From an uncultured Roseobacter sp. (lineage in GTDB: Bacteria > Pseudomonadota > Alphaproteobacteria > Rhodobacterales > Rhodobacteraceae), in NCBI RefSeq assembly GCF_947495025.1, contig NZ_CANLXG010000003.1, positions 496,001-560,000 on the forward strand: 64,000 bases of DNA, in the 5' to 3' direction. Within the stretch, counting starts at the first letter, position 1. Every line of letters begins with the position of its first letter. The notes under the pieces are model-generated. The model saw only the letters and a list, made by a program, of their open reading frames with translations, was not told where the DNA came from and searched no databases. The position numbers and the translations under genes are program-made. Shown here in pieces: positions 7,305 to 16,433 of the stretch.

Positions 7305-8525
7305 ATGCAGAAAGAGCCTGTGATCCGGTTTCTGGACCGGACGACCCCTCCGCACATTACGACACTGATCCTGCTTGCGGGCATGTCGGCAATTGTCATG
7401 AACATGTTCCTGCCAAGTCTTCCGAAGATGACGGAGCATTTCCAGACCGATTATGGCGTCATGCAGTTGTCAGTGGCCCTGTATCTGGGCGTGAGCGGCG
7501 TTCTGCAGGTGTTTATCGGTCCGATCTCGGACAAGTACGGACGACGGCCTGTCATCCTTGGTGGTCTCGCTGTCTTTCTGCTGGCCACGCTGGGATGTAT
7601 CTTTGCGCCCACCGTTGAGATTTTCCTGTTTTTCCGGATGTGCCAGGCTGTCGTGGCAACCGCTATGGTGCTGAGCCGCGCAGCAGTGCGTGACATGTTT
7701 GATCAGGACCGCGCGGCCTCCATGATCGGATACGTTACGATGGGCATGGCGATCGTGCCCATGGTCAGCCCGATGCTGGGAGGCGTGCTGGATGAGTACT
7801 TTGGCTGGAAAGCCAATTTCTGGGCGCTGTTGCTGATGGGGTCTCTGACGCTCTGGCTGGCCTGGGCAGACCAGGGCGAAACTGCACAGGCAAGTGGAAA
7901 AACACTGCTGGAGCAGTTCGGCGAATACCCTGAGCTTCTGACATCGCCGCGTTTCTGGGGATATTCACTGGCCGCCGGCTTCTGCTCCGGTGCATTCTTC
8001 GCCTACCTCGGCGGGGGTCCTTTTGTTGGCTCGGTCGTTTTCGGCCTGTCACCGGTCTGGGTAGGATTCCTGTTCGGCGCACCTGCAATCGGGTACTTTT
8101 TCGGCAATATGTTCACAGGCATGCTGGCTCAGCGCGTGGGCCTGAACCGGCTCGTTCTGATCGGATGCCTGATCAATGCAGGTGGCACAATTCTGTCCTT
8201 GGGTATATTTCTGGCCGGGTACGGCACTGCTTTCAGTTTCTTTGGCCTGATGACGTTCGTAGGGCTGGGCAACGGACTGGTAATCCCGAATGCGACGGCA
8301 GGTCTGCTCTCGGTGCGGCCTCATCTTGCGGGCACCGCATCCGGCCTCGGAGGCGCAATCATGATCGGTGGAGGCGCCGCGCTGAGCGCACTGGCAGGTG
8401 CTTTGCTCGGGCCCGAAACCGGGGCATTGCCACTGCTGTTTATCATGACCGGTACAGCACTGGCCGCTGTTGCCTCCATCCTCGCGGTTTACGCCCGCGA
8501 AAGACGGCTTGGAAAAAGCGCCTGA
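7305..8525 (+). CDS. MFS transporter, Bcr/CflA multidrug efflux type
   Basis: 406 residues with about 12 hydrophobic segments. The first is TTLILLAGMSAIVMNMFLPS. MFS motif A is GPISDKYGRRP (72-82), and the second-half spacing and residues fit the drug:H+ antiporter-1 group with Bcr (bicyclomycin) and CflA as closest known members. A GTG at 7302 directly precedes the ATG at 7305, and either could be the start. It is divergent from pccB and followed after 116 bases by pccR, so it sits inside the PccR locus. Export of an organic acid or an inhibitor related to propionate metabolism is possible but unproven; substrate unknown. Confidence 0.88.
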   Translation: MQKEPVIRFLDRTTPPHITTLILLAGMSAIVMNMFLPSLPKMTEHFQTDYGVMQLSVALYLGVSGVLQVFIGPISDKYGRRPVILGGLAVFLLATLGCIFAPTVEIFLFFRMCQAVVATAMVLSRAAVRDMFDQDRAASMIGYVTMGMAIVPMVSPMLGGVLDEYFGWKANFWALLLMGSLTLWLAWADQGETAQASGKTLLEQFGEYPELLTSPRFWGYSLAAGFCSGAFFAYLGGGPFVGSVVFGLSPVWVGFLFGAPAIGYFFGNMFTGMLAQRVGLNRLVLIGCLINAGGTILSLGIFLAGYGTAFSFFGLMTFVGLGNGLVIPNATAGLLSVRPHLAGTASGLGGAIMIGGGAALSALAGALLGPETGALPLLFIMTGTALAAVASILAVYARERRLGKSA

Positions 8526-8579
8526 GCACTGCGGCGTTAGTGCATCGTTAACCATGTTGAGCGACCTTGCCCAGGTGGG

Positions 8580-8618
8580 TTTGCAAAGCTAGCGTGGGCG
8601 AATCTGCAAAGCTGCAAA
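8580..8618. promoter_or_regulatory. Putative PccR autoregulatory sites
   Basis: Upstream of pccR lie an exact TTTGCAAA (8580-8587), then CTGCAAAG (8604-8611) and CTGCAAAC (8612-8619 region), three copies of a TGCAAA core in about 40 bases. They end 24 bases before the ATG, where binding would affect pccR transcription. The match to the sites in front of pccB supports one regulator acting on both. Direct binding is not shown. Confidence 0.55.
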
Positions 8619-8641
8619 CTCTGGAACGAAAGCCTGCCCCT

Positions 8642-10042
8642 ATGGCCAGTCAGAAACTTTACGCCGGCGCGAAACTGCGCGAAGTCCGGACCCGGATCGG
8701 GCACACGCAAAAGGATTTCGCAGCACGTCTGGGGGTTTCGCTCCCGTATCTGAATCAGATGGAAAACAACAACCGTCCGGTGTCGACCACGGTTGTTCTG
8801 TCTCTGGCGCAGGAATTCGGACTTGATGTCACTGAGCTCAGCGAGGGTGACAGCGAACGTCTGGTCAGTGACATGCGCGAAGCCGTCGCCGACCCGCTTT
8901 TTGCCGATGCACCGCCACCGGTCGCGGACCTGCGGCTGGCGGCCTCCAATGCTCCGGCTTTTGCCCATGCATTTCTGGAACTGCACCGCAGCTACAGGCA
9001 GATGCAGGAGCGTCTTGCGTCACTTGACGAGGCACTGGGGCGCGAAGACGCACGGGCAACGCCCAGCCCATGGGAAGAGGTGCGGGATTTCTTTCATTAC
9101 TGCGACAATTACATTGATGCAGTCGACCGCGCAGCCGAGCATTTCACCGGCAAGGAAGGTCACCACCGCAATATCAGAGTCGCAGCAGTCGCAACTCTGG
9201 GCAACAGCGGCGTCACAGTAGAATTTGCCGACACCGATCAGCTCAGACATCTGGATGAGGAGACCGGCGTTCTGACACTGTCGAAGCGGGCGCCACCGGA
9301 AAGCCAGACCTTTCAGCTGTTGTTACAGGTGGCACTGGTGAAACAGGACGCCCTGCTTGAGGCCACGCTGGATCTGGCCAAATTCCACTCCCGCGAGGCA
9401 CGTGCCATCGCCAAAATCGGACTGGCCAACTACTTCGCCGGGGCCGCGCTGATGCCCTATGTCGAATTTCAGAAAGTTGCGCGCGAATGCCGGCACGACC
9501 TGGAGGTGCTTGCAGGACACTTCGGCGCGTCGGTCGAGCAGGTCGCACACCGGCTGTCGACACTGCAGCGTCCGGGGGCCAAAGGCATTCCCTTTTTCTT
9601 TGTGCGGGTCGATCAGGCAGGGACGATCACCAAACGCCACTCCGCAACGCGCCTTCAGTTTGCACGCTTTGGCGGCGCCTGCCCCCTCTGGAACGTACAC
9701 CGTGCGTTTGAACTGCCCGGGCAGTTTCTGCGCCAGCTGGCGGAAACACCTGACGGTGTGCGTTACATCAGTCTGGCGCGCGATGTCTCAAAACACGCCG
9801 GCCGGTATGGCGCGCCGGTGCGCCGGTATGCCATAGCGCTGGGATGCGAGGTCAAACATGCGGATGAACTGATCTATGCGGATGGCATGGACACCAGCCG
9901 CGATGCCGCATTCGAGCCCATCGGAATTTCCTGCCGGATCTGCGAACGGACAAACTGTCATCAGCGCGCGGTTCCCCCACTGGAGCGTCCCCTGATCGTC
10001 GATCCCAATCAACGCGGTGTGCTGCCTTATCGGGTCGGCTGA
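8642..10042 (+). CDS. pccR: PccR-type short-chain fatty acyl-CoA regulator (ScfR family)
   Basis: 466 residues. An N-terminal XRE-type helix-turn-helix occupies about residues 10-60 (GHTQKDFAARLGVSLPYLNQ). The long C-terminal region fits the ScfR group (IrrE-like middle part with KFHSREARAIAKIGLANYFA followed by the DUF2083-type end), with cysteines in CRICERTNCHQR (about 431-442). Family members PccR, RamB and MccR sense acyl-CoA intermediates and control assimilation genes. Location beside pccB and TTTGCAAA sites supports PccR. The ATG at 8642 gives MASQKLYAGAKLRE; the frame is open to 8567 but that would cover the putative operator. Confidence 0.9.
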   Translation: MASQKLYAGAKLREVRTRIGHTQKDFAARLGVSLPYLNQMENNNRPVSTTVVLSLAQEFGLDVTELSEGDSERLVSDMREAVADPLFADAPPPVADLRLAASNAPAFAHAFLELHRSYRQMQERLASLDEALGREDARATPSPWEEVRDFFHYCDNYIDAVDRAAEHFTGKEGHHRNIRVAAVATLGNSGVTVEFADTDQLRHLDEETGVLTLSKRAPPESQTFQLLLQVALVKQDALLEATLDLAKFHSREARAIAKIGLANYFAGAALMPYVEFQKVARECRHDLEVLAGHFGASVEQVAHRLSTLQRPGAKGIPFFFVRVDQAGTITKRHSATRLQFARFGGACPLWNVHRAFELPGQFLRQLAETPDGVRYISLARDVSKHAGRYGAPVRRYAIALGCEVKHADELIYADGMDTSRDAAFEPIGISCRICERTNCHQRAVPPLERPLIVDPNQRGVLPYRVG

Positions 10043-10119
10043 ATGCCGGCCCGGGCGGACCAGGTCGGGCGCGTGGTTCCGCAGCGCCGGGCACCACCGG
10101 CTGTCAGCTGGATATCAGA

Positions 10120-10833
10120 TCAGCGGCGCGCGGCGCGCCAGCCGGCGCTGACCGCCTCCTGAGCTGTGCAGAACCAGCGCTCGCCGTTTTCCGGCCGGAT
10201 ACCGGTGCGTTCGTAGTGGCGCTGGCCTGGCACGTGAAAAATGCGCTCGCCCTTGGATGAGATATTGCCTTTGATCCTGCAGCTGCGATCCGGTGGAATA
10301 CGCCCGACAGCGCGCGTTTCGCGATACTGCGAGGGCGACTGGACCCGGCTGGCATGAAGCCCGGCATCGCGCACTGCAGCACCCTTTTCTGTCAGGTCAT
10401 AATCCATCGAATAGCGGCGAAAGGCGAAAGCCAGACCATCGTGAACCAGCGCCTCTCCGATATCCTGACCATCTGTGAAACAGATTGCGACGATCCGGCC
10501 ATATCTGTCGCGGTCCGTTTCTTCGCAGGTTGTCTGCCTGCCCTCATAACGCGCGCGAACCGTCTCACTGACCCATGCGCCACAATCCCAGCGCTGTCCC
10601 TGTTCGGTTTTACAGGTCTGATCCTGTTCAGGTGCGTCGATGCCATGCAGGCGCACACGCGTGTCGCCCACATCAAAGGTATCGCCGTCAATCACACGTA
10701 CGGTACCGCTGACGCCAGCCATGACTGACACCCCGCTCACCACAACCGCAAAGACGGTTGCGAGTACAAAAAGATCCACTCTACCCACCCTGGCAATATG
10801 AGGTGCGGCATCTGCGGCCACAACCGTATTCAC
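10120..10833 (-). CDS. Thermonuclease (SNase-like) family protein, membrane-anchored or secreted
   Basis: 237 residues from a GTG at 10833; other starts nearer the hydrophobic stretch are possible. A single hydrophobic segment (LFVLATVFAVVVSGVSVMAG, about 21-40) would anchor or export it. The staphylococcal-nuclease-like domain follows with TVRVIDGDTFDVG, RLHGIDAPEQDQTC and DRDRYGRIVAICFTDG, including the catalytic Arg and Glu positions and the Ca-binding Asp residues. The C-terminal part (ISSKGERIFHVPG ... GERWFCTAQEA) is a short domain often seen fused to such nucleases. Likely cleaves DNA or RNA outside the cytoplasm. It converges on pccR and is followed, on the same strand upstream, by betA. 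Confidence 0.85.
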   Translation of the reverse strand: MNTVVAADAAPHIARVGRVDLFVLATVFAVVVSGVSVMAGVSGTVRVIDGDTFDVGDTRVRLHGIDAPEQDQTCKTEQGQRWDCGAWVSETVRARYEGRQTTCEETDRDRYGRIVAICFTDGQDIGEALVHDGLAFAFRRYSMDYDLTEKGAAVRDAGLHASRVQSPSQYRETRAVGRIPPDRSCRIKGNISSKGERIFHVPGQRHYERTGIRPENGERWFCTAQEAVSAGWRAARR

Positions 10834-10870
10834 CAGGTCTGGTTAAGCGGTTCTCACTGCACCGCGTGTC

Positions 10871-12529
10871 TCAGCGTTGCGCATGCTCCCATTCCGGATG
10901 CACCCAGGGGATGTCATTGGCGCGGGCCAGCGGGTTCCGTCCGAGCAGGTGGTCGGATACCTTCTCACCGGTCATGATCGACGGGGCATTGAGGTTGCCG
11001 TTCGTGATCCGCGGAAAGATACTGCTGTCTGCAACACGCAGAGCGTCAACGCCAATAACCCGCGCCTCGGGATCGACAACAGATCCCGGATCATCAGGGC
11101 GTCCCATCCGACAGGTCCCGCAGGGGTGATAGGCGCTCTCGGCATGTTCCCGGATCACATCGTCCAGTTCATCGTCCGTGCGGGCCGCTGCACCTGGCTG
11201 GATTTCATGCTTCACGAATGGCCGGAAAGCATCCTGCGCGAAAATTTCCCGGGTCAGACGGATGCAACGGCGAAAATCGACCCAGTCCTGATCTGTGGAC
11301 ATATAATTGAACAAAATACGTGGTGCATCCGCGGGGTCGGCCGACCGGAGCGACACCGCGCCCCGCGACGGAGACCGCATCGGCCCGGTATGAGCCTGAA
11401 ATCCATGTCCTTCCGCCGCAGCCTGACCATCGTATCGCACGGCCATGGGCAGGAAATGGTACTGGATGTCCGGATAGGGAATGCCCGCACGGGACCGGAT
11501 GAAGGCTGCACTTTCGAACTGGTTCGATGCCCCCATGCCGGTTTTGGTGAAAAGCCATTGCGCGCCGATCACTGCCTTCGACACCAGGTTCCAGTGTTTG
11601 TAGAGGGTGATCGGCTGACTGGCCGCCATCTGAATGTACATTTCCAGATGGTCCTGCAGGTTCTGCCCCACGCCCGGCCTGTCAGCGATCAGGTCAATCC
11701 CGTGCTCTGCAAGATGCGCGGCGGGGCCAATACCGGACAGCATCAGCAGTTTGGGAGAGTTGATCGAAGACGCCGCCAGAACCACCTCGCGGCGCGCGCG
11801 GATGACCTCGGACCGGCCGCCGCGCCGGAAACGCACACCCGTTGCGCGGCCGTCAGTGATTTCGACCTTCTCAGCCAGACCGCGGACGAGTGTACAATTC
11901 GGCCGCCGCAGTGCCGGATGCAGATAGGCATTTGCTGCAGACCAGCGCCGGCCTTTCCAGACCGTCTGCTCCATCGGGCCAAAGCCTTCCTGCTGATGAC
12001 CGTTGTAGTCCTCTGTGACCTCATATCCGGCCTGGGCGCCTGCATCCACAAAGGCCTGGTAAAGCGGGTTACGGCGCGGTCCCCGCGTAACGTGCAGTGG
12101 ACCATCCGTGCCGCGCCAGGCAGGGTCCCCCCCATGGCCGCCATCGTGCCAGTTTTCCATGCGCCGGTAGTAGGGAAGAACATCGGCATAGGACCAGCCT
12201 TCAGCACCCTCCTCTGCCCAATGGTCGAAATCCATGGCGTGACCGCGCACATAGACCATCCCGTTGATGCTCGATGAGCCGCCGACCACCTTGCCACGGG
12301 GACAGGCCAGACGCCGTCCGCCCAGATGCGGCTCAGGCTCAGACCGATAGCCCCAGTCGTATCGCTTCATGTTCATCGGATACGACAGCGCTGCAGGCAT
12401 CTGGATAAACGGGCCCACATCCGTGCCGCCAAACTCGATCACTATCACCGAGGCCCCGGCCTCGCTGAGCCGGTAGGCCATGGCGCAACCCGCACTTCCG
12501 GCGCCAACAATTACAAAATCCGCTTCCAT
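10871..12529 (-). CDS. betA: Choline dehydrogenase (GMC oxidoreductase)
   Basis: 552 residues. FAD-dependent membrane-associated oxidation of choline to betaine aldehyde. The N-terminus [20 protein letters not shown] carries the dinucleotide-binding loop. The GMC signature is [18 protein letters not shown], and the C-terminal HPCGTCRMG with [14 protein letters not shown] carries the active-site residues. Length and N-terminus match rhodobacterial BetA. An ATG at 12535 (adding two residues) is equally possible. It is the third gene of betI-betC-betA; about 115 bases separate it from betC. betB is absent here, so betaine aldehyde oxidation must be encoded elsewhere. Confidence 0.93.
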   Translation of the reverse strand: MEADFVIVGAGSAGCAMAYRLSEAGASVIVIEFGGTDVGPFIQMPAALSYPMNMKRYDWGYRSEPEPHLGGRRLACPRGKVVGGSSSINGMVYVRGHAMDFDHWAEEGAEGWSYADVLPYYRRMENWHDGGHGGDPAWRGTDGPLHVTRGPRRNPLYQAFVDAGAQAGYEVTEDYNGHQQEGFGPMEQTVWKGRRWSAANAYLHPALRRPNCTLVRGLAEKVEITDGRATGVRFRRGGRSEVIRARREVVLAASSINSPKLLMLSGIGPAAHLAEHGIDLIADRPGVGQNLQDHLEMYIQMAASQPITLYKHWNLVSKAVIGAQWLFTKTGMGASNQFESAAFIRSRAGIPYPDIQYHFLPMAVRYDGQAAAEGHGFQAHTGPMRSPSRGAVSLRSADPADAPRILFNYMSTDQDWVDFRRCIRLTREIFAQDAFRPFVKHEIQPGAAARTDDELDDVIREHAESAYHPCGTCRMGRPDDPGSVVDPEARVIGVDALRVADSSIFPRITNGNLNAPSIMTGEKVSDHLLGRNPLARANDIPWVHPEWEHAQR

Positions 12530-12645
12530 CTTCATTCCGTCGTTCTGAATTTGCCGCGCCACAGGCGCCCTGAGAATGGCGTGCGCGTCAGCGCGCCTTC
12601 GGATCACCGCGCCGCTGACCGTCACCGGTTAGTTTTCCGGAAAGA

Positions 12646-14154
12646 TCATTCGCCCCGCGGAAAGCGTTTGCTTTCCTCAAGTACGTTCAGATCCATGTGA
12701 TTGCGCATGTACTGTTCTGAGGCATCCCGCAGGGGCTGATAGTCCCAGGGATAGTAACCGCCCTGGCGCAGCGCTTCGCATACGACCCAGCGTCTGGCCT
12801 GGCTCTTGCGCACATCCGCGTCAAAGGCCGCCAGATCCCAGCGCGCCTCTGCCTTTGCCCGCAGGCTCTGCAGCGTGCCCTGGTGCTCCGGCGCTTCTGC
12901 CAGGTTTGTCAGCTCATGCGGGTCGGCTTCCAGGTCAAACAGCTGATCGGGATCAAGCGTGCAGCGGTTGTACTTCCATTGTCCGTACCGCAGTGACACC
13001 ATCGGGGCGTAAGAGGCCTCTGCGGCATACTCGATTGCCACCGGTTCCGTGCGTTCTTTGCCCTGCCCCATGGGCACAAGCGACACACCTGTGGTCCACT
13101 CCATCACTTCTTCCATGGAGACCCCGGCAAGGTCACACAAGGTAGGGCAGACGTCGATGTTCGAAACAGCCGTCGTCTGCAATCCTGGTTCCATCGCGGG
13201 GGCTGAAATCATCAGCGGAACACGGGACGACCCCTCATAGAACGACATTTTGAACCATAGCCCGCGTTCGCCCAGCATATCGCCATGATCCGAGACAAAC
13301 AGGATGATGGCCTCCTGACGGGTGTCCTCCAGCGTCTGAAGGATTTCTCCGATCTTGTCGTCCAGATAGCTGATATTGGCGAAATAGGCCTGCCGGGACC
13401 GGCGGATATCTTCGCGTGTGATGTCAAAACTGCGCCAGTCGTTCGCATCGAAAATGCGTCTGGAGTGGTTGTCCTGTTCCTCATAGGGGATCGCAGGCAC
13501 CTGCGGCTCAAGGTGTGCGCAGTTATTGTAGAGGTCCCAGTATTTCCTGCGCGCAACGTATGGATCATGCGGGTGCGTAAAGCTGACGGTAAGACACCAG
13601 GGACGGTCATCTGCCCCGCGCGACAGGTCATAGAGCTTGCGTGTCGCGTTAAAGGCGACCTCGTCGTCATATTCCATCTGGTTGGAAATTTCGGCGACGC
13701 CCGCCCCCGTGACTGAGCCCATGTTGTGATACCACCAGTCGATGCGCTCGCCGGGTTTGCGGTAATCCGGCGTCCAGCCGAAATCCGCCGGGTAGATGTC
13801 GGTGGTCAGCCGCTCCTCGAATCCGTGCAGCTGGTCAGGGCCGACAAAGTGCATCTTGCCGCTCAGACAGGTCTGATACCCCGCGCGGCGCAGGTGGTGT
13901 GCATAGGTGGGGATCGACGAGCAGAACTCGGCGGCGTTGTCGTAAACGCCGGTGGCAGAGGGCAGCTGGCCTGACATGAAGGCGGCCCGCCCCGGCGCAC
14001 AGAGTGGGCTGGCGGTATAGGCGTTGCGAAACCGTGTGGATTTCGCGGCAAGCTTTTTCAGATTTGGCGCATGCAGCCAGTCCGCCGGCCCGTCCGGGAA
14101 CAGGGTACCGTTCAGCTGGTCGACCATCAGGATAAGAATATTGGGTTTTGTCAT
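12646..14154 (-). CDS. betC: Choline-sulfatase
   Basis: 502 residues. Hydrolyses choline-O-sulfate to choline and sulfate, feeding BetA. The type I sulfatase motif C-x-P-x-R is visible as SPLCAPGRAAF (Cys52, the residue matured to formylglycine). Metal ligands are at the N-terminus (MVDQLNG) and in the segment FVSDHGDMLGERGLW. The C-terminal QLFDLEADPHELTNLAE is typical of the family. Its ATG overlaps the betI stop (ATGA, 14151-14154), so the two are co-transcribed and probably translationally coupled. Choline-O-sulfate is a common marine osmolyte. Confidence 0.95.
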   Translation of the reverse strand: MTKPNILILMVDQLNGTLFPDGPADWLHAPNLKKLAAKSTRFRNAYTASPLCAPGRAAFMSGQLPSATGVYDNAAEFCSSIPTYAHHLRRAGYQTCLSGKMHFVGPDQLHGFEERLTTDIYPADFGWTPDYRKPGERIDWWYHNMGSVTGAGVAEISNQMEYDDEVAFNATRKLYDLSRGADDRPWCLTVSFTHPHDPYVARRKYWDLYNNCAHLEPQVPAIPYEEQDNHSRRIFDANDWRSFDITREDIRRSRQAYFANISYLDDKIGEILQTLEDTRQEAIILFVSDHGDMLGERGLWFKMSFYEGSSRVPLMISAPAMEPGLQTTAVSNIDVCPTLCDLAGVSMEEVMEWTTGVSLVPMGQGKERTEPVAIEYAAEASYAPMVSLRYGQWKYNRCTLDPDQLFDLEADPHELTNLAEAPEHQGTLQSLRAKAEARWDLAAFDADVRKSQARRWVVCEALRQGGYYPWDYQPLRDASEQYMRNHMDLNVLEESKRFPRGE

Positions 14155-14726
14155 TTCCCGCTCCCTATAAGCGTTTCAAGCGCTGCGAGGGCGGCGGCAC
14201 GCGCCCCGTCTGCACTCTTTGAGCGCGACAGTGCTGCGCGCAGATAGAGGCCGTCGATCAGCGCACCGATCATTTCGGCATGCGCAACGGGATCATCGCT
14301 CAGGGGGCGCAGGGCATGGATCAGATTTGACTGAAGCCGTGCCTGATAGAGCCGCAGCAGGCGCAGCGTCTGCGGGTTGGTCTGTGCCTGGGCGTAAAGC
14401 GTCATCCAGGCACTGATCGTGGCCGGCGCGAAACAGGACGGCGCAAAGCTGGCATCGATCAGCGCCACAGCCCTGGCGTGGGGTGTTTCTGCTGCCTTCA
14501 GAGCGCGGCGTACCTCTGCCCCGAAGTCCCGCAGGATCTGTTGCATAGCCGCCAGAAAAATCTGGTTCTTGCCCCCGAAATAATGGTGCGCAAGTGCGGT
14601 GGACATGCCCGCGCGGCGCGCAATCTGGCCGACAGTGACGTCAAGCGACCCGCGCGCACCGATTTCGGCGATTGTCGCCTCAACCAGTGCCGAGCGGCGA
14701 ATGGGTTCCATTCCGATTTTGGGCAC
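14151..14726 (-). CDS. betI: TetR-family choline-responsive repressor
   Basis: 191 residues. N-terminal TetR helix-turn-helix at about 10-55 (ALVEATIAEIGARGSLDVTV then ARRAGMSTALAHHYFGGK, the recognition helix). The C-terminal ligand domain FAPSCFAPATISAWMTLYAQ with LRLYQARLQSNLIHAL is characteristic of BetI. It represses the bet genes until choline is present. It heads the betI-betC-betA run, and a 20-base palindrome 43 bases upstream (14769-14788) is a strong candidate operator. Confidence 0.93.
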   Translation of the reverse strand: MPKIGMEPIRRSALVEATIAEIGARGSLDVTVGQIARRAGMSTALAHHYFGGKNQIFLAAMQQILRDFGAEVRRALKAAETPHARAVALIDASFAPSCFAPATISAWMTLYAQAQTNPQTLRLLRLYQARLQSNLIHALRPLSDDPVAHAEMIGALIDGLYLRAALSRSKSADGARAAALAALETLIGSGK

Positions 14727-14768
14727 GATCTGATCCTCCGGAGATGCCCTTCCGGCGGTACAGCGTTT

Positions 14769-14788
14769 TTGATTGACTCGTCAATCAA
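14769..14788. promoter_or_regulatory. BetI operator palindrome
   Basis: Arms TTGATTGAC (14769-14777) and GTCAATCAA (14780-14788) are perfect inverted repeats around a 2-base centre. The known BetI box has the same TTGATTG...TCAAT outline. It lies just upstream of betI and 8 bases beyond the stop of the DMT transporter gene. The centre also contains GACTC, a GANTC site for the alphaproteobacterial CcrM methylase. Confidence 0.8.
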
Positions 14789-14795
14789 TAAAAAG

Positions 14796-15701
14796 TCAGA
14801 CCTTGGTGGCGTTCACCACCGGTGTCGTTCCGTGGCGTTTCACGGCAGCCTCGCGCCAGGTAATGAAGACGACAGAGGCAAGGATTACGACGCCGCCTGT
14901 GACGACCCAGACATCCACGGCCTCATCGAACACAAGAAAACCAAGGAGAACCGCCCAGACCAGTTGGGTGAAAGTTACCGGTTGCGTGACGGTCAGAGGC
15001 GCAGCTGCAAAAGCCAGCGTCATGGTGTAGTGGCCACCAACAGCGAAACAGGCGACGGCAAAAAGCAGTGCAAGATCTGTCAGCGTTGGCGTGACCCACT
15101 CCATCAGCGCAAATGGTGCCAGCACAATCGTGACAAAGATCGACAGCATGGCCACCACGACAGAAGGTTTCACCTCATCCGCCATGACCTTGGCGGTCAG
15201 GTATGACCCGCCAAAGGCCAGCGCGGCCCCCAGCATTGCGAAGTGCCCGCTGCTGACCTCACGAAAGCCCGGGCGCAGGATGATCAGCGCGCCGATCAGA
15301 GCGGCCAGCACGGCGGCAATCCGGCGGAATGCCAGCTTCTCGCCCAGGAAAAGTGCGGCGCCTATGGTGACATACACAGGTGCCAGGTAGTTCATTGCTG
15401 TCACATCAGCGATCGGGATGCGCACCATCGCATAAAACCACAGCATCACGCCGACGCCGTGCATGGCCCCGCGGAGCGTAAACAGGCGCCACTGCCTCGC
15501 AGACAACCGTGTCTCGCGCAGCGCACCAATAACCGGCAGCAGGAAAACAAGGCCCAGCAGGTACCTCAGAAAGGCCATTTCGACTGGTGGCAGCCTCGGG
15601 CCGATGTACTTTACCAGAGCCGTAACCGCGATAAAGCAAAGGCCGGTGACCAGCATCCAGAAGATACCCATGACCGGACGATGAGGCGTTCTTGTGACCA
15701 T
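14796..15701 (-). CDS. DMT superfamily (EamA) transporter
   Basis: 301 residues, ten predicted membrane segments in two EamA repeats. The first repeat runs from GIFWMLVTGLCFIAVTALVK to about 145; the second starts near FAMLGAALAFGGSYLTAKVM. These proteins export or import small metabolites; the substrate cannot be told. The start at 15701 (MVTRTPHRPVMG) is chosen over a longer frame to 15728 with no support. It ends 8 bases before the BetI operator, so read-through of its transcript into the bet operon is conceivable. Its own promoter lies in the 39 bases after argO, which suggests it may be co-transcribed with argO. Confidence 0.88.
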   Translation of the reverse strand: MVTRTPHRPVMGIFWMLVTGLCFIAVTALVKYIGPRLPPVEMAFLRYLLGLVFLLPVIGALRETRLSARQWRLFTLRGAMHGVGVMLWFYAMVRIPIADVTAMNYLAPVYVTIGAALFLGEKLAFRRIAAVLAALIGALIILRPGFREVSSGHFAMLGAALAFGGSYLTAKVMADEVKPSVVVAMLSIFVTIVLAPFALMEWVTPTLTDLALLFAVACFAVGGHYTMTLAFAAAPLTVTQPVTFTQLVWAVLLGFLVFDEAVDVWVVTGGVVILASVVFITWREAAVKRHGTTPVVNATKV

Positions 15702-15740
15702 GCCCCAGAAAGACAGGGTTTGGCACATGTTCGCAAGGGG

Positions 15741-16343
15741 TCACGACAGAATGAGGCCGGCAGCGATCGCCCACATGGTTGCCGCAATCAGCGCGTCCAG
15801 TACCTGCCAGCTGCGCGGCCGCGCAAAGAGCGGTGCGAGCAGGCGCGCGCCATACCCCAGCGCAAAGAAGAACGAGATGCTGCCGACAACCGCACCGGCG
15901 CCAAAGTGCAGCCGGTTGTCGTATTGCGCAGAGATCGACCCCAGCAGAACAACCGTATCCAGGTAGACGTGGGGATTGAGCCAGGTCAGCGCGATCAGGG
16001 TCAGAAGCGTGCTCCGCAGCGACTGCCCGCCCCGCCCCTCACCGGTCTCAAGCATCTGCCCCCCGCGCCATGCGGACACTGCATTGCGCCAGCCATACCA
16101 GATCAGAAACGCCGCGCCACCATACCGCATGAGTGGTTCCAGCCACGGTGCCCGGGTCGACAGTGTGCCAAATCCCGCAACCCCGGCAGTAATCAGCAGC
16201 GCATCGGAAAGGCCACAGGTCAGGCATACCCAGAACACGTGCGACCGGCGCAATCCCTGGCGCAGGACGAAAGCATTCTGAGCGCCGATCGCGACAATCA
16301 GCGACACGCTCAGCAGGTATCCGGGCAGAAAATTCGTCAGCAC
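15741..16343 (-). CDS. argO: LysE/ArgO family amino acid exporter
   Basis: 200 residues with about six membrane segments: NFLPGYLLSVSLIVAIGAQN opens the protein with the family motif GAQNAFVLRQGL, and LTWLNPHVYLDTVVLLGSI carries the conserved NPHxYLDT. These motifs are shared by LysE and ArgO, exporters of lysine and arginine. GTG at 16343 is preferred; a TTG at 16358 would add five residues. It diverges from an ArgP-type regulator over 90 AT-rich bases, the arrangement expected for ArgP control of argO. The exact amino acid is inferred. Confidence 0.88.
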   Translation of the reverse strand: MLTNFLPGYLLSVSLIVAIGAQNAFVLRQGLRRSHVFWVCLTCGLSDALLITAGVAGFGTLSTRAPWLEPLMRYGGAAFLIWYGWRNAVSAWRGGQMLETGEGRGGQSLRSTLLTLIALTWLNPHVYLDTVVLLGSISAQYDNRLHFGAGAVVGSISFFFALGYGARLLAPLFARPRSWQVLDALIAATMWAIAAGLILS

Positions 16344-16433
16344 AGCAGGCCTTTGCAACGGGTGTCAGCTTGACTAAGGCAGGCAGAACGCATTATTCAA
16401 ATTAATTTAGTGATATCAGATTAAGTAATTCTT

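Noticed and set aside
15243..16373. Plus-strand frame of 376 residues over the DMT and argO genes
   Set aside because: Antisense to two membrane transporters, no domain, Gln/Arg-rich composition typical of a shadow.
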